From Serratia inhibens (GTDB lineage Bacteria; Pseudomonadota; Gammaproteobacteria; Enterobacterales; Enterobacteriaceae): a stretch of DNA of 64,000 nucleotides. The notes below the pieces were generated by a model. That model saw only the letters and a program-made list of their open reading frames with translations. It did no database searches and was not told the DNA's origin. The translations under genes were made by a program, and so were the position numbers. Below, in pieces: positions 49,304 to 58,034 of the stretch (position 1 is its first letter; every line of letters begins with the position of its first letter). The stretch is taken from assembly GCF_003591175.1 (NCBI RefSeq), contig NZ_QYYG01000001.1, positions 1,116,001-1,180,000 of the forward strand, given 5' to 3'.

Positions 49304-51439
49304 GTGCTCTCTTTTGCACCAGCAATACGCCGTTATACCTACAACAGCAATCTGCTTTATAACCTGCGTATTTTTATTGCGCTGGCCGGCGCAGCCGCCA
49401 TTCCTTGGTGGCTAGCCATTCCCAAACTCACGATTCCCCTGACTCTGGGAGTAGTAGCTGCAGCATTGACCGATCTGGATGACCGTCTGAGCGGCAGGCT
49501 GCGTAACCTGCTGATCACGCTGGTGTGTTTTTTTATAGCCTCCGCCTCCATTGAGCTGCTGTTTCCTTACCCATGGTTGTTCGCCCTCGGTCTGACCACC
49601 TCTACCTGCGGCTTTATTCTGCTGGGGGCCTTGGGGCAACGCTACGCCACCATTGCGTTTGGCGCCTTGCTGATCGCAGTTTACACCATGCTTGGGGCCT
49701 CAATGTATGACGCCTGGTATCAGCAACCGATACTGCTGATCGTTGGCGCCCTGTGGTACAACCTCCTGACGCTGATTGGCCATCTGATATTTCCTATTCG
49801 CCCTTTGCAGGAAAATTTGGCACGCTGTTACGATCATTTGGCGAATTATCTGGATGCCAAGTCCAACCTGTTTGACCCCGATGCCGAACATGCTGCGGAC
49901 CTGCCGTGGATGGATGTAGCAATGGCCAACAGCACGCTGGTGACCACTCTCAACCAGACCAAAGTCTCATTGCTGACGCGGCTGAAAGGCGACCGTGGTC
50001 AACGCGGTACGCGTCGTACCTTGCATTATTATTTTGTCGCTCAGGATATTCACGAACGCGCCAGTTCCGCTCATGTGCAATATCAGGCGCTGAGCCGACA
50101 ATTCCGTCATAGCGATATCCTGTTTCGTTTCCAGCGCTTGCTCAGCATGCAAGCGCGCGCCTGTCAGCAGTTGGCACAATCGATCCTTCTGCGGCAAAAA
50201 TACCAGCATAACCTGCGTTTTGAGCCGGCCTTCAGCCGCATTGATGAAGCTCTGGCTCGCGTTGCCGTCACCCCGGAAAATCGTGAACTGACCAAAGCAC
50301 TATCGCACCTGTTGAAGAACTTGCGTGCGATTGACGCACAATTGGCAAATATCGAATCCGAACAGGCGTTGGCCGACGGACAGACGGAAGAGAACAGTCT
50401 GTCAGATGACCGGCTCACGGGTTGGAGCGACATCCGCCTGCGCATTAGTCGCCATTTGACGCCCCAATCAGCCTTATTTCGCCATGCCATTCGCATGTCG
50501 GTGGTGCTGTGTATCGGGTATGCTTTCATTCAATTTACCGGCATGCAGCACGGTTACTGGATCCTGCTGACCAGCCTGTTTGTTTGCCAGCCAAATTACA
50601 ATGCCACCCGCCGCAGGCTGGCGCTGCGTATTATCGGTACGCTGGCCGGCATTCTTATCGGCCTGCCGGTCCTCTATTTTGTGCCTTCACAGGAAGGCCA
50701 GATGGTGTTGATCGTCATTGCCGGCGTCCTGTTTTTTGCTTTTCGCACCGTTCAATACGCGCACGCAACCATGTTTATCACCTTGCTGGTACTGCTATGC
50801 TTTAACCTGCTGGGTGAAGGCTTTGAAGTGGCTGCACCACGCGTTTACGACACCCTTTTGGGATGCGCCATCGCTTGGGCAGCGGTCAGTTTTATCTGGC
50901 CAGATTGGAAATTCCGCCAATTGCCGGCCGTGGTGAACAAAACATTGAACGCCAACTGCCGCTATCTGGATGCGATTTTGGTGCAATACCATCAGGGTAA
51001 AGATAATGGTCTGCCGTACCGTATCGCCCGTCGGGACGCGCACAACAGCGACGCAGAGTTGGCCTCGGTGATTTCAAACATGTCGGCCGATCCCAAGGCC
51101 GATAAAGTGGTTCAGGATGCCGCTTTTCGTCTGCTATGCCTGAACCACACCTTGTTGAGTTATATCTCCGCATTGGGTGCACACCGTGAACGCATGAACA
51201 ATCCCGCCACGCTGGCGTTGCTGAATGATGCCGTATGCTATGTCGATGGCGCCTTGCATCAGGAAGAGCAAGGCGGCCACCACATCGCTCAGGCGCTAGA
51301 AAACCTGACTGAGCGTATCCAGCTCGGGGCTCCAGAACCAGAAAGCAAAGAGCAACTGGTATTGCAGCAGATAGGCCTGGTCATTGAACTGCTGCCGGAA
51401 CTCATGGCGCTAAAAACGCAGATAGCTAAATCGGCATAA
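49304..51439 (+). CDS. yccS: FUSC-family inner-membrane protein YccS
   Basis: A 711-residue protein with the duplicated FUSC/YccS layout. Hydrophobic six-helix blocks sit at about 20-155 and 385-530, each followed by a long cytoplasmic helical domain. It uses a GTG start with a TGAGGAG ribosome site eight bases upstream. Relatives include aromatic-acid efflux proteins (AaeB), but the substrate of YccS is unknown. Its stop directly abuts the stop of the convergent sxy gene. Confidence 0.93.
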   Translation: MLSFAPAIRRYTYNSNLLYNLRIFIALAGAAAIPWWLAIPKLTIPLTLGVVAAALTDLDDRLSGRLRNLLITLVCFFIASASIELLFPYPWLFALGLTTSTCGFILLGALGQRYATIAFGALLIAVYTMLGASMYDAWYQQPILLIVGALWYNLLTLIGHLIFPIRPLQENLARCYDHLANYLDAKSNLFDPDAEHAADLPWMDVAMANSTLVTTLNQTKVSLLTRLKGDRGQRGTRRTLHYYFVAQDIHERASSAHVQYQALSRQFRHSDILFRFQRLLSMQARACQQLAQSILLRQKYQHNLRFEPAFSRIDEALARVAVTPENRELTKALSHLLKNLRAIDAQLANIESEQALADGQTEENSLSDDRLTGWSDIRLRISRHLTPQSALFRHAIRMSVVLCIGYAFIQFTGMQHGYWILLTSLFVCQPNYNATRRRLALRIIGTLAGILIGLPVLYFVPSQEGQMVLIVIAGVLFFAFRTVQYAHATMFITLLVLLCFNLLGEGFEVAAPRVYDTLLGCAIAWAAVSFIWPDWKFRQLPAVVNKTLNANCRYLDAILVQYHQGKDNGLPYRIARRDAHNSDAELASVISNMSADPKADKVVQDAAFRLLCLNHTLLSYISALGAHRERMNNPATLALLNDAVCYVDGALHQEEQGGHHIAQALENLTERIQLGAPEPESKEQLVLQQIGLVIELLPELMALKTQIAKSA

Positions 51440-52099
51440 TCACGCGAGATCTTTCATCCCCCCCCTGATTGCCGGAGTGTGCCCATGGCTAAGCAAAGTC
51501 ATGGTATGTTCAAACCACTGAGTTAGCTCGCTGCGCAGGGCCAGGGGCAAAGCGGCATAGTGATAACCGGCAATCGCCCCACCTAACGAAAGCAGTACCC
51601 GCAATCCTAAATTGCGTTGCTGTTGCAACAGCCGGAGATAGCTGCGCTTGGCGCCATTCAAGCGCAAGTCATAGACGTTGCGAATGCCGGCCCGCCATAG
51701 TAAACGCTCCATGTTAATGTCGATGTTCGGCAACGTTTTCAGCCGCCCATGAGTACCCGTTTTGACCTGAAGCTCCTGGCAGGCCTCCAGGATAGCCTGC
51801 CGCGCCAACCCAATAAGCTCATCCCTTTCCCGCCACAGATATTCATCAACCCAATAATAACGCAGGGTGATTGGTACGCCCCGCTTGGAGTAAACCATAT
51901 TGACCATTCCGCGGGCGCGAAAAGCAGGCTCCAGGCTATCCGTCGCACGAAGATACAGCTCGCCTTCCGCTATCACCCCAAACATAACGCCATCAGCCAG
52001 CACCCCATAACCGCCAAACTGCGAGCGCGTAGTAATGCTCCCTAATGCACAGAAACATGCTTTGGCCTGTTTGACCCTTTCTGTTGATATCCCTTTCAT
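51440..52099 (-). CDS. sxy: Competence regulator Sxy/TfoX
   Basis: A 219-residue TfoX/Sxy protein with the N-terminal domain (FGGYGVLADGVMFGVIAEGE, then LRATD) and the C-terminal helix-hairpin-like domain (LPNIDINMERLLWRAGIRNV). Start at ATG 52099 (MKGISTERV) with AAGGAG eight bases upstream. Sxy works with CRP at CRP-S sites to turn on competence and DNA-uptake genes. Divergent from sulA. Confidence 0.93.
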   Translation of the reverse strand: MKGISTERVKQAKACFCALGSITTRSQFGGYGVLADGVMFGVIAEGELYLRATDSLEPAFRARGMVNMVYSKRGVPITLRYYWVDEYLWRERDELIGLARQAILEACQELQVKTGTHGRLKTLPNIDINMERLLWRAGIRNVYDLRLNGAKRSYLRLLQQQRNLGLRVLLSLGGAIAGYHYAALPLALRSELTQWFEHTMTLLSHGHTPAIRGGMKDLA

Positions 52100-52268
52100 A
52101 GAACTTCTCCTTGTGTAGGTTCCAATTGTATTATTTCTCACATCAATGAAATAAAAGTAACGTGAACAAGTAATTAGAAAAATACGCACTATCCGCAGTC
52201 CTGCCAATCATAAAAACAGCACGTATAAAAAATAATCGCAATTATGCGAGGCACTACGAAAATTTGGG

Positions 52269-52297
52269 TTGATCTTACTCATAGTTAGATATACTGT
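52269..52297 (+). promoter_or_regulatory. sulA core promoter
   Basis: A -35 TTGATC and a -10 TACTGT separated by 17 bases match the E. coli sulA promoter element for element, including the leading GGGTTGATCTT. The -10 overlaps the LexA box. Confidence 0.8.
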
Positions 52298-52309
52298 ATA
52301 AACATACAG
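52294..52309. promoter_or_regulatory. LexA (SOS) box of sulA
   Basis: CTGTATAAACATACAG is a perfect CTGT-N8-ACAG operator overlapping the sulA -10 region, so LexA binding would block initiation. Confidence 0.95.
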
Positions 52310-52332
52310 TGACACTACGGGCGGGATACTTT

Positions 52333-52839
52333 ATGCGTACTCAATCACTCTACAAACCCCATTTCAGCCACACCTCCTTTGCGGTGAACAATGCTGCGAA
52401 AAACACGGATGCCGGTAAAGAAAATGGCCTTATCAGTGAACTTGTTTACAACGAGCATCAACCCGCAGTGGCGCAACTATTGTTGCCCCTGTTGCAACAG
52501 CTAGGCAGACAATCGCGCTGGCTGTTATGGCTAACCCCGCAACAAAAACTGAGTAGGTTGTGGCTGCAACAGTCCGGTTTGCCGGTTAATAAAGTGGTGC
52601 AACTGAGCCAAATCACTCCGCTTGCCACAGTTGAAGCTATGGAAAAAGCGCTTCTGACGGGTAACTACAGTGTCGTTCTCGGATGGTTGCCCGATCTTAC
52701 GGAAGAAGATCGGTTAAAATTAAGACGTGCGGCAGAATTGGGTAACGCTTATGGGTTCATTATGCGTCCACAACGTGACATAAACCCGACTCAGGGACAG
52801 TGTTCCACGCTAAAAATTCACTCTTCTTTGTATCATTAA
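52333..52839 (+). CDS. sulA: SOS cell-division inhibitor SulA
   Basis: A 168-residue SulA, starting [16 protein letters not shown] at ATG 52333. The frame extends upstream into the promoter. The family core [20 protein letters not shown] and [20 protein letters not shown] is intact, and the short C-terminal tail (LKIHSSLYH) matches the Lon-recognised end. SulA binds FtsZ and halts division until DNA is repaired, then Lon removes it. It is regulated by the LexA box 23 bases upstream. Confidence 0.96.
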   Translation: MRTQSLYKPHFSHTSFAVNNAAKNTDAGKENGLISELVYNEHQPAVAQLLLPLLQQLGRQSRWLLWLTPQQKLSRLWLQQSGLPVNKVVQLSQITPLATVEAMEKALLTGNYSVVLGWLPDLTEEDRLKLRRAAELGNAYGFIMRPQRDINPTQGQCSTLKIHSSLYH

Positions 52840-53027
52840 GTAAATTTAGGATTTTTCCCATCATTTTTATCTCTCTGGGAGGGAACCTTTGCTGGATCAG
52901 GTGCAAAGCGAGTCCTGCTGCGGTTCCGCAAGAAAAAATACAGACTAAATTGCCGCATTTTTTACCGGTTAGTGTTAGTAAATATGTACGATTCTGCGTT
53001 TTTTTTTAGAGCTTTATCACATCACAC

Positions 53028-53055
53028 TTGTAACTTTCGCGCCACGTTGTAGACT
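53028..53055 (+). promoter_or_regulatory. ompA promoter
   Basis: TTGTAA (53028) and TAGACT (53050) with a 16-base spacer fit -35 and -10 boxes. The block CGTTGTAGACTTTACATCGCC is nearly the same as the E. coli ompA promoter. Transcription should start near 53062 and give a leader of about 135 bases before the ATG, like the stabilising leader of E. coli ompA. The leader ends with the conserved GATGATAACGAGGCGCAAA. Confidence 0.75.
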
Positions 53056-53197
53056 TTACATCGCCAAGGTTGCTCTATAACGCCAGAAAAACTGGCCGAG
53101 TAACAAACGAGGGCTCAAACCTTGGCGAAGGAATTTAACCAAGGGCTTAAAACAGCTTTAAAGCTCATTGCCTATTTGGATGATAACGAGGCGCAAA

Positions 53198-54274
53198 ATG
53201 AAAAAGACAGCTATCGCATTAGCAGTGGCACTGGCTGGTTTCGCTACCGTAGCGCAAGCCGCCCCAAAAGATAATACCTGGTACACCGGTGCTAAACTGG
53301 GCTGGTCCCAGTACCATGACACTGGTTTCTACGGCAACGGTTACCAGAATGGTATCGGCAATGGTCCGACCCATAAAGATCAACTGGGTGCTGGCGCGTT
53401 CCTGGGTTACCAGGCGAACCAATACCTGGGCTTCGAGCTGGGCTATGACTGGCTTGGCCGTATGCCTTACAAAGGCAGCGTGAACAACGGTGCTTTCAAA
53501 GCACAGGGCGTTCAACTGGCAGCTAAACTGAGCTACCCAATTGCTGACGATCTGGACATCTACACTCGTCTGGGTGGTATGGTATGGCGTGCAGACTCCA
53601 AAGCTAACTACGGCAATGGCACTCGTCTGAGCGACCACGACACCGGCGTTTCTCCGCTGGCTGCAGTGGGTGTTGAATACGCACTGACCAAAAACTGGGC
53701 TACTCGCCTGGACTACCAGTTCGTTAGCAACATCGGTGATGCAGGTACTGTCGGCGCACGTCCAGACAACACCATGCTGAGCCTGGGTGTTTCTTACCGT
53801 TTCGGTCAGGATGATGTTGTTGCTCCAGCACCAGCACCAGCTCCGGCTCCAGTTGTTGAAACCAAGCGTTTCACTCTGAAGTCTGACGTGCTGTTCAACT
53901 TCAACAAAGCAACTCTGAAACCAGAAGGCCAACAGGCTCTGGACCAGCTGTACACTCAGCTGAGCTCCATGGATCCTAAAGACGGTTCTGTTGTAGTTCT
54001 GGGTTACACCGACGCAGTTGGTTCTGACCAGTACAACCAGAAACTGTCTGAAAAACGCGCACAAAGCGTTGTTGATTACCTGGTTTCTAAAGGCATCCCG
54101 TCAGATAAAATCTCTGCACGTGGTATGGGCGAAGCTGATTCCGTCACTGGCAACACCTGTGGCTACAAAGCTGGCCGTGCTACTAAAGCTCAGATCGCTT
54201 GCCTGGCTCCAGATCGTCGCGTAGAGATCGAAGTTAAAGGTATCAAAGACGTTGTAACTCAGCCACAGGCTTAA
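53198..54274 (+). CDS. ompA: Outer-membrane protein A
   Basis: A 358-residue precursor with signal peptide [21 protein letters not shown] and mature start APKDNTW. It has an eight-stranded transmembrane barrel (about 22-190 of the precursor, with aromatic-rich alternating strands), then a hinge of Ala-Pro repeats. A C-terminal peptidoglycan-binding OmpA domain follows ([20 protein letters not shown], then [15 protein letters not shown] with the disulfide pair, and [10 protein letters not shown]). It ties the outer membrane to the cell wall and is highly expressed; codons are strongly biased. ATG 53198 is the start. Confidence 0.98.
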   Translation: MKKTAIALAVALAGFATVAQAAPKDNTWYTGAKLGWSQYHDTGFYGNGYQNGIGNGPTHKDQLGAGAFLGYQANQYLGFELGYDWLGRMPYKGSVNNGAFKAQGVQLAAKLSYPIADDLDIYTRLGGMVWRADSKANYGNGTRLSDHDTGVSPLAAVGVEYALTKNWATRLDYQFVSNIGDAGTVGARPDNTMLSLGVSYRFGQDDVVAPAPAPAPAPVVETKRFTLKSDVLFNFNKATLKPEGQQALDQLYTQLSSMDPKDGSVVVLGYTDAVGSDQYNQKLSEKRAQSVVDYLVSKGIPSDKISARGMGEADSVTGNTCGYKAGRATKAQIACLAPDRRVEIEVKGIKDVVTQPQA

Positions 54275-54296
54275 GTTACCACTGCTTAGTAAAAAA

Positions 54297-54319
54297 CCCC
54301 GCAATGCGGGGTTTTTTTT
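54297..54319 (+). terminator. Intrinsic terminator after ompA
   Basis: Stem CCCCGC / GCGGGG with an AAT loop followed by eight Ts. An A-run before it makes it work also for the converging matP gene. Confidence 0.95.
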
Positions 54320-54370
54320 CGTCTACAGGCAGTGAGTTTTGCAACAACGGCCCTTTTCTTGCTGGGCAGG

Positions 54371-54829
54371 TTACTTGTCGTCTTTGCCGAGGATCGCCTT
54401 CAGATCCTGTTTCAACGACGACATCTGACTGGCGTACTTCTCTTTACGTTCGGCATCTTCGATCAGTTGTACTATCGTCTCTGATAGCGTTACTCCACGG
54501 CGACGGGCAAGCGCGGCCAGGCGTTGCCAAACCAGAAACTCCAGGTCGATAGATTTTTTACGCGTGTGTTGATGTTCTGCGTTAAAATGACGCTTACGCC
54601 TTGCGCGGATAGTTTGTTTCATCCGGTTATCAAGTTCCGGATTCATATGCCTGCTAATCCACGTCAGCACTTTTACCGGCTCATTTTCCAGCTTAAGCAG
54701 CTCGTCAATGGCTTCCTGAGCTACACTGTTTTCAATGTGGCGGGTAATAGATTCACCTTCCCGGTGCTTTTTCACCAGGTATTTCCATTTCCAGCCGCTC
54801 TCCAAGTTTTCCAGTTGCTGATATTTCAT
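54371..54829 (-). CDS. matP: Macrodomain Ter protein MatP
   Basis: A 152-residue MatP. It has an N-terminal helical bundle ([20 protein letters not shown], starting MKYQQLENL), then a ribbon-helix-helix DNA-binding part ([20 protein letters not shown]) and a C-terminal coiled coil. MatP binds matS sites and organises the replication-terminus macrodomain. Convergent with ompA and divergent from ycbZ, the same order as E. coli. Confidence 0.96.
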   Translation of the reverse strand: MKYQQLENLESGWKWKYLVKKHREGESITRHIENSVAQEAIDELLKLENEPVKVLTWISRHMNPELDNRMKQTIRARRKRHFNAEHQHTRKKSIDLEFLVWQRLAALARRRGVTLSETIVQLIEDAERKEKYASQMSSLKQDLKAILGKDDK

Positions 54830-55017
54830 TTTGAGCTCTTCAGTGACCGCGTAACTTTATTAAGCATAACAGCTTTACACCGAATTTCCCCGGCAATTAC
54901 GCCCTCTTTTAGACTGTTTTTTGCACAGTCGTCGCGCAATGTCAAACTCCCTGACGCCAACTGTGACTCTGTATGTATCAAGCTGCCGTTATTCTTGTAT
55001 AATCGCCCTTTCCCTTT

Positions 55018-56790
55018 TTGACGATTGCATCTAACACTTTGACCAATAACCGACTTGAATGGCAATCTCTGTTGCCGGACGTTACGCCTTATCAAGCGAT
55101 ATTTGATACCGCCGCTCAGTTGGCACCAGTGTCCTTTGCCACCATTCAGCCTCGGCTGGAAAATGCATTGACGCTGTTTTGCCATCCACAGTCGCCACCG
55201 CGTTTCATGTTGCTGAAAGCGCAGGAAACCCGCGAGTATCTGGCATTGATTGCCCGAGCGATTGAGCCATTGCAGCCACAGAACACTGCTTTCAAAGGCA
55301 GCCACTATGTGATCCAGGGCAGCAAGATAAGCGTAGAGCCAGCCAGCCACGGTGATGAGCCGTTTGCCGCCGGTGGCGCCTGTGTGTTTCAGGAATGGGT
55401 TGAGCCGGAACAGCTGTTTGGCTGCGTCAGAATTCACAATGATGAAATCTCGCTGCAACCGGGCCTCGTGCATCAGGCCAACGGCGGCGTACTGATTCTG
55501 TCGGCACGCTCTCTGCTGGCCCAGCCCCTGCTCTGGCTGCGGTTAAAGCAAATGATCACCCAACGCCAGTTCCACTGGGTTTCTCCCGATGAAACGCGCC
55601 CGCTTCCGGTCACTATCCCACCGATGCCACTGGAGTTGCGTCTGATTGTGGTAGGCGATCGCCACGGTCTTGCTGATTTCCATGATATCGAACCGGAGCT
55701 GAGCGAGCAGGCCGTCTACGGCGAATACGAAGATGACCTGCAGCTCACCGAAGCCGAGGATATGGTGCAGTGGTGCAGCTACGTCAACACGGTTATCGAT
55801 GAACAGCAACTGCCCTCACTCGCGGCAGATGCCTGGCTCCCGTTGATGATACAGGCGGTACGCTACAGCGGCGATCAGGGCAACCTGCCGCTCTCACCGT
55901 TGTGGATCGGCCAGCAGCTTTCTGAAGCGGCTCTGTATGCAGAAGAAGAAAGCATCACGGCCAAAGCCTTTGAAGCCGCCTTGAATGCACGCGAGTGGCG
56001 CGAAAGCTACCTTGCCGAACGGATGCAGGATGAGATCGAACTGGGTCAGATTCTGATTGAAACCGAAGGCGAAGTAGTCGGTCAAATCAACGGACTCTCA
56101 GTGCTGGAATACCCAGGGCACCCGCGCAGCTTCGGTGAACCCTCTCGTATCAGCTGCGTGGTGCATCTTGGCGACGGTGAATTTACCGATGTTGAGCGTA
56201 AGGCCGAGCTCGGCGGTAATCTGCATGCCAAAGGCATGATGATTATGCAGGCATTTCTGATTTCCGAACTGGAACTTGATCAACCTCTGCCCTTCTCCGC
56301 TTCAATCGTGTTTGAACAATCCTACGGTGAAGTAGATGGCGATAGCGCCTCGCTGGCCGAGCTGTGTGCATTGATCAGCGCACTGTCATTACAACCGATC
56401 ACCCAGCAGATTGCGGTCACCGGCTCTGTCGATCAGTTCGGTAATGTTCAGCCGATTGGCGGCGTCAACGAGAAGATCGAAGGCTTTTTTGAAGTTTGCC
56501 AGCGTCGTGGTTTGACGGGCAAACAGGGCATCATTCTGCCCGCAACTAACGTGCGTCACCTGTGCCTGCGCCAGGATGTGGTCGATGCGGTGCGCGAAGG
56601 GCAATTCCATCTGTGGGCCGTCAACAGCGCCGCAGAAGCCTTGCCATTACTCACTGGTTACCCCTACTCTGATGAGCAGCAACCGAATCTGTTAGCTGCC
56701 ATTCAGGAACGAATTGCGCAGGTGAATCCGCAGGAACGTCGGCGCTGGCCATGGCCGTTTCGTTGGCTCAACTGGTTCAACCACGGCTGA
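55018..56790 (+). CDS. ycbZ: Lon-like protease YcbZ (LonH)
   Basis: A 590-residue protein with a C-terminal Lon-type serine protease domain. The catalytic Ser lies in VDGDSASLAELCALIS and the Lys in GGVNEKIEGFFEVCQ. The N-terminal part has degraded AAA-like features and no clear Walker A. E. coli YcbZ has the same layout and is sometimes called LonH. The start is uncertain; the frame begins at a TTG (55018), with another TTG at 55039 (TNNRLEW) closer to the E. coli start, and neither has a strong ribosome site. Its stop overlaps the FadR-type site of fabA. Confidence 0.9.
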   Translation: MTIASNTLTNNRLEWQSLLPDVTPYQAIFDTAAQLAPVSFATIQPRLENALTLFCHPQSPPRFMLLKAQETREYLALIARAIEPLQPQNTAFKGSHYVIQGSKISVEPASHGDEPFAAGGACVFQEWVEPEQLFGCVRIHNDEISLQPGLVHQANGGVLILSARSLLAQPLLWLRLKQMITQRQFHWVSPDETRPLPVTIPPMPLELRLIVVGDRHGLADFHDIEPELSEQAVYGEYEDDLQLTEAEDMVQWCSYVNTVIDEQQLPSLAADAWLPLMIQAVRYSGDQGNLPLSPLWIGQQLSEAALYAEEESITAKAFEAALNAREWRESYLAERMQDEIELGQILIETEGEVVGQINGLSVLEYPGHPRSFGEPSRISCVVHLGDGEFTDVERKAELGGNLHAKGMMIMQAFLISELELDQPLPFSASIVFEQSYGEVDGDSASLAELCALISALSLQPITQQIAVTGSVDQFGNVQPIGGVNEKIEGFFEVCQRRGLTGKQGIILPATNVRHLCLRQDVVDAVREGQFHLWAVNSAAEALPLLTGYPYSDEQQPNLLAAIQERIAQVNPQERRRWPWPFRWLNWFNHG

Positions 56791-56801
56791 TCGGACTTGT
56801 T
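56785..56801. promoter_or_regulatory. FadR-type operator upstream of fabA
   Basis: GGCTGATCGGACTTGTT matches the E. coli fabA FadR site AACTGATCGGACTTGTT at 15 of 17 bases and lies in the same place. FadR activates fabA in E. coli. It overlaps the ycbZ stop codon. Confidence 0.8.
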
Positions 56802-56802
56802 C

Positions 56803-56820
56803 AGCGTACACGTGTTAGCT
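56803..56820. promoter_or_regulatory. FabR-type operator upstream of fabA
   Basis: AGCGTACACGTGTTAGCT is a partly palindromic element like the FabR site of enterobacterial fabA and fabB, directly after the FadR site. FabR represses unsaturated fatty-acid synthesis. Confidence 0.75.
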
Positions 56821-56858
56821 AATCTGCGTCCTTCAATAAAATAAGGCTTACTGAGAAC

Positions 56859-57377
56859 ATGGTAGAAAAACGCGACTCCTATACGAAAGAAGACCTCGAA
56901 GCATCCGGCCGTGGCGAGCTGTTTGGCGCCGGTGGCCCGCCGTTGCCGGCAGGTAACATGTTGATGATGGACCGCGTGGTCAAGATGACCGAAGACGGTG
57001 GCTCCCACAACAAGGGTTATGTGGAAGCGGAACTGGATATCAATCCGGACCTATGGTTCTTCGGTTGCCACTTTATCGGCGATCCAGTCATGCCAGGCTG
57101 CCTGGGTCTGGACGCAATGTGGCAGCTGGTAGGTTTCTATCTCGGCTGGCTGGGTGGCGAAGGTAAAGGCCGTGCGTTGGGCGTGGGTGAAGTAAAATTC
57201 ACCGGCCAGGTACTGCCAACCGCGAAGAAAGTCACCTACCGCATTAACTTCAAACGTGTTATCACCCGTAAACTGATTATGGGTGTGGCTGATGGTGAAG
57301 TGCTGGTCGATGGCCAGGTCATTTATACCGCCAGCGATCTGAAAGTGGGCCTGTTCAAGGACACTACTGCGTTCTAA
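56859..57377 (+). CDS. fabA: 3-hydroxydecanoyl-ACP dehydratase/isomerase FabA
   Basis: A 172-residue FabA. It contains [20 protein letters not shown] at the start, the active-site His in [20 protein letters not shown] and the nearby Asp in the same block (LGLDAMWQ). It dehydrates 3-hydroxydecanoyl-ACP and isomerises it to the cis-3 form, the branch point to unsaturated fatty acids. Controlled by the two operators above and followed by a strong hairpin. Confidence 0.98.
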   Translation: MVEKRDSYTKEDLEASGRGELFGAGGPPLPAGNMLMMDRVVKMTEDGGSHNKGYVEAELDINPDLWFFGCHFIGDPVMPGCLGLDAMWQLVGFYLGWLGGEGKGRALGVGEVKFTGQVLPTAKKVTYRINFKRVITRKLIMGVADGEVLVDGQVIYTASDLKVGLFKDTTAF

Positions 57378-57385
57378 TCGCAGTG

Positions 57386-57416
57386 ACGGCGGCCCTTCCG
57401 GCCGCCGTTTGTTTTT
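57386..57416 (+). terminator. Intrinsic terminator after fabA
   Basis: Stem ACGGCGGCC / GGCCGCCGT with a five-base loop followed by TTGTTTTT. Confidence 0.9.
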
Positions 57417-57470
57417 CCCGCCGTTATCTTGTTGCGAACTGCAAAGCTCGCGTTCAGAGCGGCCAATAAG

Positions 57471-57491
57471 TTACTACAATTATTGTAGTAA
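57471..57491. promoter_or_regulatory. Perfect 21-bp palindrome before the HxlR gene (probable operator)
   Basis: TTACTACAAT, a central T, then ATTGTAGTAA form an exact inverted repeat 15 bases before the HxlR-type ATG. Its position and symmetry suit binding of the dimeric regulator to its own promoter, so it probably controls both this gene and the coupled KAS gene. Confidence 0.8.
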
Positions 57492-57506
57492 CCTAAGAGG
57501 TGTGCC

Positions 57507-58034
57507 ATGCAAAGAACCCGTTTTGATAACATGCCATGCCCGATAGCACGCTCACTTGATCGCGTCGGCGAATGGTGGAGCATCCTGATACTGCGCGATG
57601 CGTTTCATGGATTATCGAAGTTTGACGAATTCCAGCAAAGCCTCGGCCTTTCACCCACCATACTGACTCGCCGCCTGAAATATCTGGTGGAAAGCGGCAT
57701 TTTTCATAAACAACGTTATCAGACGCGTCCGGTACGTTATGAGTATTTGCTCACCGAACGCGGCAAAGATTTTTTCCCGGTGCTGGCGGCTCTGTTTCAC
57801 TGGGGCAATACGCATCTGGCCGATGAAGGCATTACCGCCGAACTGGTCGATCGCCGTACCGGGCAACCTATATACGTGCAACTGGTCGACAGCGTTACCC
57901 GGCAGCCAATCGCATTGCACAACATCACTTTAGCGCCAGGGCCGGCGGCAACCGACGGTATACGTCGGCGTGCAGCCCTGATGCAACAAAATCATTCTGC
58001 ATTACCCCCCGAATCATCCAAGGAGTCACTATGA
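57507..58034 (+). CDS. HxlR-family transcriptional regulator
   Basis: A 175-residue winged-helix protein of the HxlR (DUF24) type. It shows MPCPIARSLDRVGEWWSILI, LRDAFHGLSKFDEFQQSLGL and LSPTILTRRLKYLVESGIFH, with the conserved N-terminal Cys11. An extra C-terminal beta-rich region of about 70 residues follows, longer than the minimal 110-residue members. HxlR proteins often sense electrophiles or oxidants through that Cys. The last codons overlap the KAS gene (ATGA), so the two are co-translated. A palindrome lies at its promoter. Confidence 0.9.
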   Translation: MQRTRFDNMPCPIARSLDRVGEWWSILILRDAFHGLSKFDEFQQSLGLSPTILTRRLKYLVESGIFHKQRYQTRPVRYEYLLTERGKDFFPVLAALFHWGNTHLADEGITAELVDRRTGQPIYVQLVDSVTRQPIALHNITLAPGPAATDGIRRRAALMQQNHSALPPESSKESL